From: CAIKLP01 sp965279595
GTDB taxonomy: Bacteria; Bacteroidota; Bacteroidia; Sphingobacteriales; Sphingobacteriaceae
Length of the DNA: 64,000 nt
Direction: 5' to 3'
Assembly: GCA_965279595.1 (NCBI GenBank)
Contig: OZ257246.1
Coordinates: 2,418,001-2,482,000, forward strand
Position numbers and translations under genes: made by a program. A model generated the notes under the pieces. That model had not been told where the DNA came from and made no database searches. It saw nothing but the letters and a program-made list of their open reading frames with translations. This document shows, one piece after another, positions 44,001 through 53,185 of this stretch (the first letter of the stretch is position 1; each line of letters starts with the position of its first letter).

Positions 44001-47000
44001 ATCAAAACTTCCATTATCAATATCTGAAGCAGATACTGCATATGCACCTGAAGTTGAAGTAATGGTTCTTGAAATATTTTGGGTAAGAACAGTTGGGTTA
44101 ATTAAATCTCTTACAAAAACATTTGTAGAAGTTGAAGTTGCACTACATCCATTTTCAGTTGTAGTAACTGTAAATGAACCTGCATTACTAACAACAATAC
44201 TTTGAGTAGTTTCATTAGTACTCCATAAATAAGTTCCTGTACTATTACTTGCAGTTAAAACAATAGATCCTCCTACACATAAATCAGTTGAACCTGAAGC
44301 AGAAATTGTTGGAGTTGTAATTGAATTTACTACAACAGGAGTAATTGAAGAAGTTGCTGAACAACCATTAGCATTTGTTGCAACTACTGTATAATTGCCA
44401 GTACTGCTAACAGTAATCTCAGGTGTAGTTGCACCATTGCTCCATAAATAACTCAATGAATTATTAAATACAGCACCTGAACCTCCACCTGCTCCTATTT
44501 GTGTTAAAAATTGACTTGAAATATTTTGTACTTCAGAACTATTAAAGCTATAGGCACTCATTCCAGCCCATAAGAAATAATACAATCTGTTTGCAGAAAT
44601 ATTTGAAACTTCATGATAACCATCATCAGTATTATTATTGAATGATTGACTTTCTAATCCACCAGCAGGAACAACAATCAATTGATTGATTGAAGGGTCA
44701 TAACCATAACCATCACGAACTTGACGATAGAAACAATTAAAGTTATTTCCACCAATAGTTAATGGGAAAGAATATCCAAAAGTATTTCCTCCACCATCGG
44801 CACCTAAATTTCCAGAAGTATAAAATTGATTTACATTATCTAAATCAGCAGCTAACATAAATAGTCCACTGTTATAGCTTGTAAAATAATTACCATTTGT
44901 ACCAAAAGCACCATTGTTGGTTACAATGTTATTGGTATAGCTGATGTTATTGGCAAGATTAGTATTTAACCAATTTCCACCATCATACATATCATAACCA
45001 CCATCATTAATTGAATAAGCACCATAGCCATCTCCACCATCCATATAGAATTGGTATTGATTATTAATTGGGCTTAAAATATTTCCAATGTTTGTATTGA
45101 AATTACTTGCGATACTTGCTAAATCTGTATTTCCAGTAACAGCAGTAGTTAAAGTAACTGAATCTCCATTACAGAAAGAAGTTGGTCCACTAGGAGTAAC
45201 TGCAACTGTAGGTAAATTATTTACTAATACATTTACTGTTTCTGAAACAGTTGCACAACCATTGAATCCATTCACTTGCACAGAGTAATTACCTGACGTA
45301 GAAACTTGAATTGATTGTGTATTTGCACCATTGTTCCAATAATAATATTGTCCTGGACTTGCAGTCAAAGTCAATACATCATTTGCACAAATAGTTGTTG
45401 GTCCTGATTTCGTAATTACATTACTTGGTGCAGGCGTAACAAAAATTTCATAACCTGTTGATGAAGCAATACAACCAAAACCATTGATGGTAACTGTATA
45501 AACTCCAGCTGCAGATGCATTATATGCGTATGAATTTGAGTTAGGAATTGCTACTCCATTCAAGAACCATTCAAAATTATAGCCATTTTCATTATTTGCA
45601 TAAAGTGTGGTATAATTTCCATCACAAATAGTGTTTCCACTAGATGGAGTAATAGTAGCAGTTAATGAAGGACTAATATTTATAATTGCAGAAGCTGTAT
45701 CTGTGTTTCCACCAACGTCTGTAATAGTTAATATAACAGAGTTTGCACCTATATTGCTACAATCAAAATTAGTTTTATCTAAATCGAATTTTACAATTGA
45801 ACAATTATCTGTTGAGCCATTATTTAAATCTGAACCTGCAACTGTGGCTTGTCCGAATACATTTAAAGTAGCATTAAAATTTAGTGCATGAGCAACAGGT
45901 TTTATAGTATCTAAAACATTAACAGAAACATCTTGAAAATCTGTATTTCCTAAAATATCAGTTACAGTTAATCTTACTACGTTCGATCCACCTGAACCAC
46001 CATAGGTATTTCCATTTGAAATTTTATACCCATAAATAGTATTACTGTTTGGTGAAATCCACATATTTTCTCCATCATAAGCCATATTATAGCAATCTGA
46101 TTGAGTGTATTCTGAAGTAACATAAGTACCATCCATATTTAAAACATGAATTGCATTGAATGATCCATAAATATTTCCGAAATAAGCTAATCCAGCAAAA
46201 TAAATATGATTATTGGCTACCACTAAGCCACCATAACTATAAACACTTCCTGGTAAATAAATTGTATTTACATAATTACCTGTTGATTTATCTAATACTA
46301 TTATACTACTAGAACCCCAAGTCATGGCGTAAACAAAATTACCTTGAACACTTACTGAAGCTGCATAATAATTAGTATTATATGACCAAATTACATTAGA
46401 ACCATTTCTTTTGGTAATAGAAAAATTACCCCAGTTTGCCGTGTAATAATCAGAGCTCCCTTTTTCCTTCCATAATTGCATCATTTGGTTTTGTCCGGTA
46501 TAAAAGCTTCCTAAACTATTATGGTTTAAATCATAAGTATAGACATAAGGATCGGCCCATTGGGGGTAAAGAAATTGATTGTTGTTTGGATCGAATCCAC
46601 CACCATGAGAATGTGTTTCTTGGTATTGTGTACCAACAAATGTAATAGGAGTATAAACTCCTCCACTTCCAACATTCGAACAATCAAAATTGTATTTATT
46701 TAAACTTAAAGAAACTGGTCCATCATTATCATAAGAACCACTGTCAACTTGCGCTGCAGTAATACTTGATTGTCCAGCAGCACCTAAATAAGTTGAAATA
46801 TTTCTTGCTAAAACTGTAGGAATAGAATAGTTGTAAACAATTTTATAAACTTCAATTTCAGTGATGAAACCATTGTACATATTATTATAATTCAAGCCAG
46901 GTCCTACCAAAGCTGCAGCAGCACTGTATGAACCATAACTTGAACCATCAATAGTATTATATGAATATCCAGAAGAAACATATCCACCATCCATTGTACT

Positions 47001-47456
47001 ATTTATGTATAAGTCATGACCACCACCAAAAGTTGGTCCATAACTATAATTGTGATACATACCATATGGGCCATTAGCTCCACTTAATCCACCTTTTGCA
47101 GAAATAGCATCATTCGTTAAATTAAATAAGAAAGAGCCATTAGCTTGACTATAGTAATAACTTCCATTCCAAGACTCTGAGGCAAATGCTCCAAAAGTAG
47201 TACCATATGCAGTTCTACAGATTATTAAAGTCGGGCCTTGATTATCACATAAATTATGAAAGGTATTTGAGCTTCCACCATCTCTTGATCTTTTATATAA
47301 TAATACTCCACCAGGATTATTTCCTATAGCATTTGATAAAAATGTATTATCAGTACCATCAGTCAACACTGACCCAGGGGCCACTGCTGCATCAACGTAC
47401 AAAGTCTGTATAAGCATTAATGCCAACAGACTAATTTTTAGTAAAAACTTTTTCAT
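41031..47456 (-). CDS. giant T9SS-secreted multidomain adhesin with TLDc domain
   Basis: A 2141-residue surface protein. Order: signal peptide (1-23); TLDc domain (about 40-208: LLYKRSRDGGSSNTFH, FGGGHDLYI, ITEIEVYKI); an HYR-like module (212-517) interrupted at about 264-490 by a propeller-like segment; HYR-like module 518-596; Ig-like modules (598-746); an Ig-like module (747-1045) interrupted at about 777-995 by an unrecognised Tyr/Gly/Asn-rich domain; Ig-like 1048-1117; HYR-like modules 1118-1690, with two almost identical 80-residue units near 1350-1510; Ig-like 1691-1768; beta-rich region with an acidic, possibly Ca-binding patch (1969-1982); type A sorting domain (2064-2141, YPNPTSNVFNF). 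It is likely anchored to the surface or released. It is cotranscribed with the small gene 10 nt upstream. Confidence 0.9.
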   Translation of the reverse strand: MKKFLLKISLLALMLIQTLYVDAAVAPGSVLTDGTDNTFLSNAIGNNPGGVLLYKRSRDGGSSNTFHNLCDNQGPTLIICRTAYGTTFGAFASESWNGSYYYSQANGSFLFNLTNDAISAKGGLSGANGPYGMYHNYSYGPTFGGGHDLYINSTMDGGYVSSGYSYNTIDGSSYGSYSAAAALVGPGLNYNNMYNGFITEIEVYKIVYNYSIPTVLARNISTYLGAAGQSSITAAQVDSGSYDNDGPVSLSLNKYNFDCSNVGSGGVYTPITFVGTQYQETHSHGGGFDPNNNQFLYPQWADPYVYTYDLNHNSLGSFYTGQNQMMQLWKEKGSSDYYTANWGNFSITKRNGSNVIWSYNTNYYAASVSVQGNFVYAMTWGSSSIIVLDKSTGNYVNTIYLPGSVYSYGGLVVANNHIYFAGLAYFGNIYGSFNAIHVLNMDGTYVTSEYTQSDCYNMAYDGENMWISPNSNTIYGYKISNGNTYGGSGGSNVVRLTVTDILGNTDFQDVSVNVLDTIKPVAHALNFNATLNVFGQATVAGSDLNNGSTDNCSIVKFDLDKTNFDCSNIGANSVILTITDVGGNTDTASAIINISPSLTATITPSSGNTICDGNYTTLYANNENGYNFEWFLNGVAIPNSNSYAYNASAAGVYTVTINGFGCIASSTGYEIFVTPAPSNVITKSGPTTICANDVLTLTASPGQYYYWNNGANTQSIQVSTSGNYSVQVNGFNGCATVSETVNVLVNNLPTVAVTPSGPTSFCNGDSVTLTTAVTGNTDLASIASNFNTNIGNILSPINNQYQFYMDGGDGYGAYSINDGGYDMYDGGNWLNTNLANNISYTNNIVTNNGAFGTNGNYFTSYNSGLFMLAADLDNVNQFYTSGNLGADGGGNTFGYSFPLTIGGNNFNCFYRQVRDGYGYDPSINQLIVVPAGGLESQSFNNNTDDGYHEVSNISANRLYYFLWAGMSAYSFNSSEVQNISSQFLTQIGAGGGSGAVFNNSLSYLWSNGATTPEITVSSTGNYTVVATNANGCSATSSITPVVVNSITTPTISASGSTDLCVGGSIVLTASNSTGTYLWSTNETTQSIVVSNAGSFTVTTTENGCSATSTSTNVFVRDLINPTVLTQNISRTITSTSGAYAVSASDIDNGSFDNCGIVSSTVLGNSIFDCNTVSGVYNVDLLVTDAAGNSSIGSSTITITNACNTAPVAICSAITVDADANCSANVTAMQIGINSTDAENDVLSYSVSPAGPYAIGVHQVTLTVTDPAGLSSSCQTTVTVSDHTLPTVLTQNVIVHLDANGSASITASDINNGSTDNCLIATMSLDKTTFDCSNVGINTVTLTVTDANANTSSQTATVTVLDLIAPTVVTQNVSVQLSATGSASISTADINNGSTDNCSIASIVLDKTTFDCSNVGANTVTLTVTDANANTSSQTATVTVLDLIAPIVVTQNVSVQLSATGSASISTADINNGSTDNCSIASIVLDKTTFDCSNVGANTVTLTVTDANGLVSTATAIVIVSDVTVPNAISLANYVVDLDASGSATINANQIDNGSNDNCGSVTLSLNKTSFDCSNVGDNTVVLTVTDANGNSSTSNTVVTVNDHIAPTYVFPANIDFCQSSNGNYLIENLIAADNCAIASISYSISGASLRFGNGNDASGALNTGLNIITWTITDTHQNVTEFSSSINVNAAPVVSITTSSANAYCSEITLTATSSTNGFNTYLWSTGETTASITLDNSDANGNYTVSVVNANGCSSLSSASYNFVKANLVSSYTILAYKEVAFNGNNNIASGSVGVMSAKGKAKIEKVFAVSGSGSFIKSPKFEIKGNVSVPNKVIGTVSVTLPTNQNYSGTTNGLPSYTVNQNLTKTLTGNYKEVTIKKGANVTLTGTIYKSIKVEEGATVKFTASTINIEELNVGKGKSNALTRVRFDGNTSVRIKEKVKIEDNVVVNQDRFQVTFYYGANSSCGEGHDDDENDEGEDDKFSVKGGNVSVIANVMIPGGKIKVETECDGNVYMTGTYIADRVKSEGKNIIWNGYNCSNPFSNKGIEDEGISPESFEAGFADLIAYPNPTSNVFNFKWESLSDELVSFKVYDVAGRLISELNNVQPNETYQAGSNFAPGVYLLEATQGAEHKVLRVVRTN
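42935..43355. repeat. 240-bp tandem repeat units inside the adhesin gene
   Basis: 42935-43115 and 43175-43355 are identical over 181 bp at a 240-bp period; after three mismatches the identity continues. A third, diverged unit follows to about 43600. Each unit encodes one 80-residue HYR-like module. Confidence 0.9.
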
Positions 47457-47466
47457 TTTTTTTAGT

Positions 47467-47928
47467 TTAGTTGGTTAATACGGTAATATTTAAAAATTGC
47501 ATAGCATCCTTTGCAGATAAATTATTTCCGTTAGGTGAACTTAATTTAAAAGCTGGTGCATCTTCACAAATAACTTCATGCATATTCATACCTGCTAAAG
47601 AAAGCTGGTGAACAGTTGCAGAGCTATTGGCTACTAATTCATCATTCCAACTTATTTGTTTATCATTTGAAGTTGTGTTTTCAAACTTCAATAACAAAAC
47701 TACATCTGGGTTTAAAAGTGCAGATGGATTTGCAGTTGGATTGTTAAATAGTGCAGGATCAATAGTACATTTTCCAAGCTTGTAATAAACATTTACTCCA
47801 TTAATGTTTGAGTGTAATGTCCAACTTGAAGCTGGTGTTTGTGCTTTTACTCCTATTGCAAAAAGGAGTACCACCATCATTGCCATAAAGGCAACAAGGG
47901 TTTTGGATGAGAGCATAAATTTCCTCAT
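47467..47928 (-). CDS. small secreted protein upstream of the adhesin
   Basis: I do not recognise the family. The 153-residue protein has a clear signal peptide (SKTLVAFMAMMVVLLFAIGVKAQ, in part) and then a small beta-rich domain of about 120 residues with two Cys (KLGKCTIDP and HEVICEDAP) that could form a disulfide. It lacks a recognisable T9SS sorting domain. Its stop is 10 nt before the adhesin start, so the two are cotranscribed; an accessory or adaptor role for the adhesin is plausible but unproved. Confidence 0.75.
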   Translation of the reverse strand: MRKFMLSSKTLVAFMAMMVVLLFAIGVKAQTPASSWTLHSNINGVNVYYKLGKCTIDPALFNNPTANPSALLNPDVVLLLKFENTTSNDKQISWNDELVANSSATVHQLSLAGMNMHEVICEDAPAFKLSSPNGNNLSAKDAMQFLNITVLTN

Positions 47929-48170
47929 AATTTAGTTTAGTTTGGTTTTTGATTAAAAATGGGTAATCAACTATGATTGCATAGTTCTTACAATAATAAC
48001 CATAATGTAAATGTTGGGGTACTGCATGATTGGGTAGGTACAGCAGAAAAAGTAGCTGTAAATGGCAATAATTAATTGAAAAAGCTTTTTGTGCTTTTAA
48101 TTTAACTATTATTTAAAGTTTAAGGAATAAACCTTCTTTGTTTTTAATTGGATTGAAAATAGTTTGAGTT
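47929..48170 (-). promoter_or_regulatory. upstream region of the adhesin operon
   Basis: This 242-nt gap separates the adhesin operon from the polyprenyl synthase gene. It holds a 7-bp stem (AACTATG 47969-47975 with CATAGTT 47980-47986) close to the start, and a direct repeat GGTACTGCA (48018-48026) / GGTACAGCA (48037-48045) spaced 19 nt, each preceded by TTGGG. No exact TAnnTTTG box is present. A weak hairpin around 48080-48098 may end the synthase transcript. Confidence 0.4.
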
Positions 48171-49145
48171 TTAATTTTCACGTACCAATAAATCCATCAT
48201 AAAATCCTTTAAAACTTTTTTGTTTTCGGCAGAAGTCTCGATTTTTTCAAATTGTTCAAAAGCTAACTTTGCATACCTTTCTGACTCTTCATTAATTAAT
48301 TGAGGAATATTCAATTCGTCAAAAATATTTTTAATAGCTAAAACTTTTTCTTCCGCTTTAAACACTTTAGTATTAATCCAAGTATTTAAAATAGATTTAT
48401 TATTTCCTTCTGCTAATTCAAGTGCTTTGATTAACATGTAAGTTTTTTTATTTGCAATTACATCGCCGCCAATTTGTTTTCCAAATTTATTCGAGTCTGC
48501 ATATAAATCTAAATAGTCATCTCTTAATTGAAAAGCAATGCCCATGTTTTTACCAAATTCATAAAGAATATTTGCTTGTTGATTAGAAGCTCCAGCAATT
48601 AATGCTCCTACCTGAAGGCTAGCACCCAATACTACTGCTGTTTTCAATGCAATCATATAAATGTATTCATCAACAGTCACTTCATTTCTTGATTCAAACA
48701 ACATATCAATTTGTTGTCCTTCACAAACTTCAATAGCTGTTTTATTGAAAATATTTAAAATAGGTCTAAGTAAATTATCTGGATAATACATTAACAAACC
48801 ATAAGCTTCAACAAGCATTACATCACCTGAAAGAATTGCTGTATTGGTATTCCACTTTTCATGAACAGTAGCTTTCCCTCTTCTTATTGGTGCGTTGTCC
48901 ATAATATCATCATGCATTAAAGTGAAATTATGAAATGTTTCAATTGCTATTGCGGCATGAATTGCTTCATCAATAGGTCCATTAAATAAATCACATCCCA
49001 TCATCACCACTACTGGACGCATGCGTTTGCCACCCAAACTCATGATGTAATCTAATGGCTCATACAATTCTTGGGGGAATTTTGCGTATGGGTTTTGAGA
49101 AATAAAAGAATTTATTTTTTCTTGGTAAGTACTAATTGAATTCAT
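48171..49145 (-). CDS. polyprenyl diphosphate synthase (IPPS-type, trans)
   Basis: Condenses isopentenyl diphosphate with allylic diphosphates to make C15-C40 prenyl chains for quinones, carotenoids or sugar carriers. The 324 residues contain GGKRMRP (38-44), first Asp-rich motif DDIMD (79-83) with NAPIRRGK, and second motif DDYLD (209-213). Chain length cannot be fixed by eye. It is 26 nt downstream of rnr and probably in the same transcript. Confidence 0.92.
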   Translation of the reverse strand: MNSISTYQEKINSFISQNPYAKFPQELYEPLDYIMSLGGKRMRPVVVMMGCDLFNGPIDEAIHAAIAIETFHNFTLMHDDIMDNAPIRRGKATVHEKWNTNTAILSGDVMLVEAYGLLMYYPDNLLRPILNIFNKTAIEVCEGQQIDMLFESRNEVTVDEYIYMIALKTAVVLGASLQVGALIAGASNQQANILYEFGKNMGIAFQLRDDYLDLYADSNKFGKQIGGDVIANKKTYMLIKALELAEGNNKSILNTWINTKVFKAEEKVLAIKNIFDELNIPQLINEESERYAKLAFEQFEKIETSAENKKVLKDFMMDLLVREN

Positions 49146-49171
49146 TTTAAATATTAAATATTCTAAAAAAT

Positions 49172-51343
49172 TTATCTCCTTCTACTTGATTTTTTTTGAA
49201 AATTCAAAGGCTCATCTTCAGTCATTAATTGGAAGTCAATTTGCTTTCTTGACAAGTCAACTTTTTTAACTTTAATTTTCACTTCATCGCCAAGTTGATA
49301 TTTTCTTTTTTTACGTTGACCGATGATACAATAATTTTCTTGATCTAATACATAGAAATCGTCTGTAATATCACGCAGGCGTATCATTCCTTCACATTTA
49401 TTTTCAATTATTTCGACATAAATACCCCATTCTGTTACACCTGAAATAATACCTGCAAACTCAGTCCCAATATTATCAACTAAATATTCAGCTTGCTTGT
49501 ATTTCACAAACATTCTTTCAGCATCTGCAGCTCTTTTTTCCATTTGTGAAGAATGCAAACACATTTTTTCATAAACTTCAGCATCAACTGATTTTCCTCC
49601 ATCTAAATAATGTTGTAAAAGTCGGTGCGACATCACATCCGGATACCTACGTATTGGTGAAGTAAAGTGGGTATAATAATCAAATGCCAATCCATAATGG
49701 CTGGTTTTTTTTGTAGAGTATACCGCTTTAGCCATTGAGCGAATAGCTAATTGGGTCAAAACATTTTGTTCTTTTTTCCCTTCCACATCACTCATTAATT
49801 GATTTAGCGAACGTGAAATTTCTTTATGATTTTTTGTTTGAATTTTATATCCAAATCTTCCTGCAAATTTCGCAAAGCCTTCTAAAACTTCTTCTTTTGG
49901 TGCATCATGAACACGGTAAACATAAGTAAGTTTATTTCGCTTATCTCCTTTTGTGGCAATAAATTCAGCTACTTTACGGTTTGCAAGTAACATGAAATCT
50001 TCAATTAATTTATGAGCATCATTTCTTTCTTTTACATACACACCAATAGGTTTGCCTGTTTCATCTAATTTGAATTTTACTTCAGTTGATTCAAAATTAA
50101 TAGCTCCATTTTTAAAACGTGCTTCTCTTAAAATATAAGCAAGGTCGTTCAATTCTAATAACTCTGTTGCATAATCGCCAGATTTAGCTTGAATAATATC
50201 CCAAACTTCTTCATAAGTAAACCTTCTATCTGAATGAATGATTGTTCTACCAAACCATTCATTAATCACATTTCCTTTATTATCCATTTCAAAAATGGCT
50301 GAAAAAGTAAGCTTATCTTCATTCGGTCTTAAGCTGCATAATTCATTTGAAAGTTTTTCAGGTAGCATAGGAATTACTCTACCCACTAAATAAACTGAAG
50401 TTCCTCTTTCAAATGCTTCTTTATCTAAAGCGGTATCAGGAATTACATAATGTGAAACATCTGCAATATGTACACCCAACTCCATATTCCCATTGGGTAA
50501 TTTTTTAAATGATATGGCATCGTCAAAATCTTTTGCATCAAAAGGGTCTATTGTAAAAGTCAAGGTCTTGCGCATATCTCTACGCTTAGCAATTTCTTCA
50601 GCAGATATTTTTGTAGAAATTGCTTCTGCTTCTTTCTCTACAGCTTTACGAAAAGCCAATGGAAATCCATATTCCGCAAGTACAGCATTCAATTCTGTTT
50701 CATGTTCACCTTGTACACCCAATACTGAAATAATTTTCCCAATTGGATTCTTAGCACCTTGTGGCCATTCCGTTATTTGTGCTACGGCTTTCATTTTATC
50801 TTTAGCTCCTCCTAATTGATCGAGAGGAATAAAAATGTCATGATTCATTTTTTTATTATCAGGAACTAAAAATGCAAATTTTGGCATCAATTGAACTATA
50901 CCAGTAAATTCCATTTTTGCTCTTTCTAAAATTTCGAGCACTTCACCCTCTAAATTTTTTCCATTGCGTTTGGCATACATGAAAACTTTAACTTTATCTC
51001 CATGCAAAGCATTTCTTAATTTTCTTGGAGATAAAAAGATGTCTTCATCCATACCTTCTACTACTAAATAAGCAGACCCATTTTGAGCCATATCAACAAT
51101 ACCAGTTACATGATTTTGTAGTTCTTTAACTTGGTATTTTCCTTTTGCAATTTCTTTGATAACTCCTTTATTCGCAAGCTCCACAACTATTTCAGAAATA
51201 ATCTGACGAGTTTCATTGTCATCAATTTGAAGTTTTGCAGCAATTTGTTTGTAATTAAATGCTTGCTGCATACTTTCATTGAATGCATCAAGCACTAGCT
51301 GTTGTAATATATTTTTGAGGGCACTATTTTTTTTCTTTGTCAT
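49172..51343 (-). CDS. rnr: ribonuclease R
   Basis: A 723-residue processive 3'-5' exoribonuclease of the RNB family for structured RNA decay. N-terminal winged helix and cold-shock domains, the RNB catalytic signature TIDPFDAKDFDDAIS with the four Asp, SPIRRYPDVMSHRLL, and a C-terminal S1 domain (FAGIISGVTEWGIYVEI). A short Lys/Arg/Ser tail ends the protein. It lies 17 nt after the ABC ATPase gene and 26 nt before the prenyl synthase gene. Confidence 0.96.
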   Translation of the reverse strand: MTKKKNSALKNILQQLVLDAFNESMQQAFNYKQIAAKLQIDDNETRQIISEIVVELANKGVIKEIAKGKYQVKELQNHVTGIVDMAQNGSAYLVVEGMDEDIFLSPRKLRNALHGDKVKVFMYAKRNGKNLEGEVLEILERAKMEFTGIVQLMPKFAFLVPDNKKMNHDIFIPLDQLGGAKDKMKAVAQITEWPQGAKNPIGKIISVLGVQGEHETELNAVLAEYGFPLAFRKAVEKEAEAISTKISAEEIAKRRDMRKTLTFTIDPFDAKDFDDAISFKKLPNGNMELGVHIADVSHYVIPDTALDKEAFERGTSVYLVGRVIPMLPEKLSNELCSLRPNEDKLTFSAIFEMDNKGNVINEWFGRTIIHSDRRFTYEEVWDIIQAKSGDYATELLELNDLAYILREARFKNGAINFESTEVKFKLDETGKPIGVYVKERNDAHKLIEDFMLLANRKVAEFIATKGDKRNKLTYVYRVHDAPKEEVLEGFAKFAGRFGYKIQTKNHKEISRSLNQLMSDVEGKKEQNVLTQLAIRSMAKAVYSTKKTSHYGLAFDYYTHFTSPIRRYPDVMSHRLLQHYLDGGKSVDAEVYEKMCLHSSQMEKRAADAERMFVKYKQAEYLVDNIGTEFAGIISGVTEWGIYVEIIENKCEGMIRLRDITDDFYVLDQENYCIIGQRKKRKYQLGDEVKIKVKKVDLSRKQIDFQLMTEDEPLNFQKKSSRRR

Positions 51344-51360
51344 TTTCTTAATTTTTCAAT

Positions 51361-53109
51361 TTAATGAAATTTACTTACACCTGGAATTGCATTAATTAAC
51401 TTTTTAGTATATTCCATTTGAGGATTTAAATAAATTTCTTCGGGGAAACCTTGCTCTTCAATTTTTCCTTTATTCATTACTATCATTCTATCTGAAAAAT
51501 GTTTTACAACTGATAAATCATGAGATATAAATAAATAGCTCAATTTGTATTCAGATTGCAAATCACCCAATAGATTCAACACTTGTGCTTGAACAGAAAC
51601 ATCTAATGCGGAAACTGATTCATCACAAACAATCAATTTTGGTTCAAGAGCTAATGCTCTAGCAATGCAAATTCTTTGTCGTTGTCCACCACTAAATTCA
51701 TGCGGATAACGATAAAAATATTCTTCCGGTAAACCAACTTGCTTCAGCAATGACATCACTTTATCTTTTCTATTTTTATTATTTTGATGAAGATGATGCA
51801 CAATCATTGGTTCCATAATAGCTGATCCTATCGTATATCTTGGATTCAATGCAGAGTATGGGTCTTGAAATACAATTTGCAATTCCTTACGCATAGAACG
51901 CATTTCCTTGTCATTCAGTTTTAATAAATTGACATTATTGTAAGTTATTTCACCAACAGTTGGCTCTATTAATCTAAGTAAACTTCTGCCTAAAGTAGTT
52001 TTTCCACAACCCGACTCTCCTACTAATCCTAAAGTCTCACCTTCATAAATATCGAGAGTTATGCCATCTACAGCTTTTACAAATTCCGTCGATTTTTTAA
52101 AAATTCCATTTGAAATTGGATACCACTTTCCTAAATCTTTTATAGACAACAATGGTGCATGATCATAAAGTTTTGATCTCCGAACTTTTATTTCTTCATC
52201 GCCAATCTTAAATTTTTCTAAAACTTCAGTCAATGCAACCTTAGTATTTTGATGCACTTTTGCATCTTCTTGCATAAAATCCGCAACCGTTGGAAGTTTT
52301 TTCAATTGGTAATCCATATTTGGTCTACAAGCTAGAAGCCCTTGTGTATATGGATTCTCTGGATTCAAAAATAATTCTTTAACTGATTTCTGTTCTAATA
52401 TTGTTCCTCTAAACATCACTAAAACATCATCAGCTATTTCTGATATTACACCCAAATCATGAGATATAAAAATCATGCTCATGTTTCGTTGATCGCGAAT
52501 TTTTTTGAGAAGTTCAATGATATTTTTTTGAACAGTCACATCTAAAGCTGTTGTGGGTTCATCTGCAATTAATAATTCAGGGTTACAACTTAATGCCATT
52601 GCAATCATTACTCTTTGCTTTTGTCCACCAGATAATTCATGTGGATAAGCATTAAATAACTGTTCGGGTCGAGGCAATTGTACTTCATTAAATAACTCAA
52701 TGGTTTTTTCTTTTGCTTGGTTTTTATTTAATCCCTGATGCAATTGAATGGCTTCTGAAACTTGATCTCCGCAACGATGGACTGGGTTTAGGGAAGTCAT
52801 CGGTTCTTGAAAAATCATGGCAATTTTATTGCCTCTAATTTTGGTCATTTCCTTTTCAGGTAAATTCAATAAATCAATATCACTTGATTCTAAATTAAAA
52901 ATAATTTCCCCAGTTACATTGGAAGACTTAGCAGCCAAAAGGCGCATTATTGCTAATGATGTAACGGATTTTCCAGATCCAGATTCTCCTACAATTCCAA
53001 GGATTTTACCCTTTTGAAGTTCAAATGAAATAGTATTTACAGCTTGAAAGGTACCTTCATCTGTTGTAAATTTAATGTTAAGATTTTTTACCTTAAGTAT
53101 GGGAGACAT
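51361..53109 (-). CDS. oligopeptide-type ABC transporter ATPase, two cassettes fused (DppD-DppF/YejF-like)
   Basis: A 582-residue protein with two complete ATP-binding cassettes. Cassette 1: Walker A GESGSGKS, signature LSGGQKQR, Walker B LLIADEPTTALD. Cassette 2: Walker A GESGCGKT, signature FSGGQRQR, Walker B LIVCDESVSALD. Both belong to the Dpp/Opp/GsiA-type importers of peptides or nickel. The permease and binding-protein genes are not in this window. It precedes rnr (17 nt). Confidence 0.92.
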   Translation of the reverse strand: MSPILKVKNLNIKFTTDEGTFQAVNTISFELQKGKILGIVGESGSGKSVTSLAIMRLLAAKSSNVTGEIIFNLESSDIDLLNLPEKEMTKIRGNKIAMIFQEPMTSLNPVHRCGDQVSEAIQLHQGLNKNQAKEKTIELFNEVQLPRPEQLFNAYPHELSGGQKQRVMIAMALSCNPELLIADEPTTALDVTVQKNIIELLKKIRDQRNMSMIFISHDLGVISEIADDVLVMFRGTILEQKSVKELFLNPENPYTQGLLACRPNMDYQLKKLPTVADFMQEDAKVHQNTKVALTEVLEKFKIGDEEIKVRRSKLYDHAPLLSIKDLGKWYPISNGIFKKSTEFVKAVDGITLDIYEGETLGLVGESGCGKTTLGRSLLRLIEPTVGEITYNNVNLLKLNDKEMRSMRKELQIVFQDPYSALNPRYTIGSAIMEPMIVHHLHQNNKNRKDKVMSLLKQVGLPEEYFYRYPHEFSGGQRQRICIARALALEPKLIVCDESVSALDVSVQAQVLNLLGDLQSEYKLSYLFISHDLSVVKHFSDRMIVMNKGKIEEQGFPEEIYLNPQMEYTKKLINAIPGVSKFH

Positions 53110-53185
53110 GTTTATACTAGTATTAGCATAAACATAGGGATAATTTTGGAATTTGAGCTTGAAAAAACTGACAATAATATTAGTA

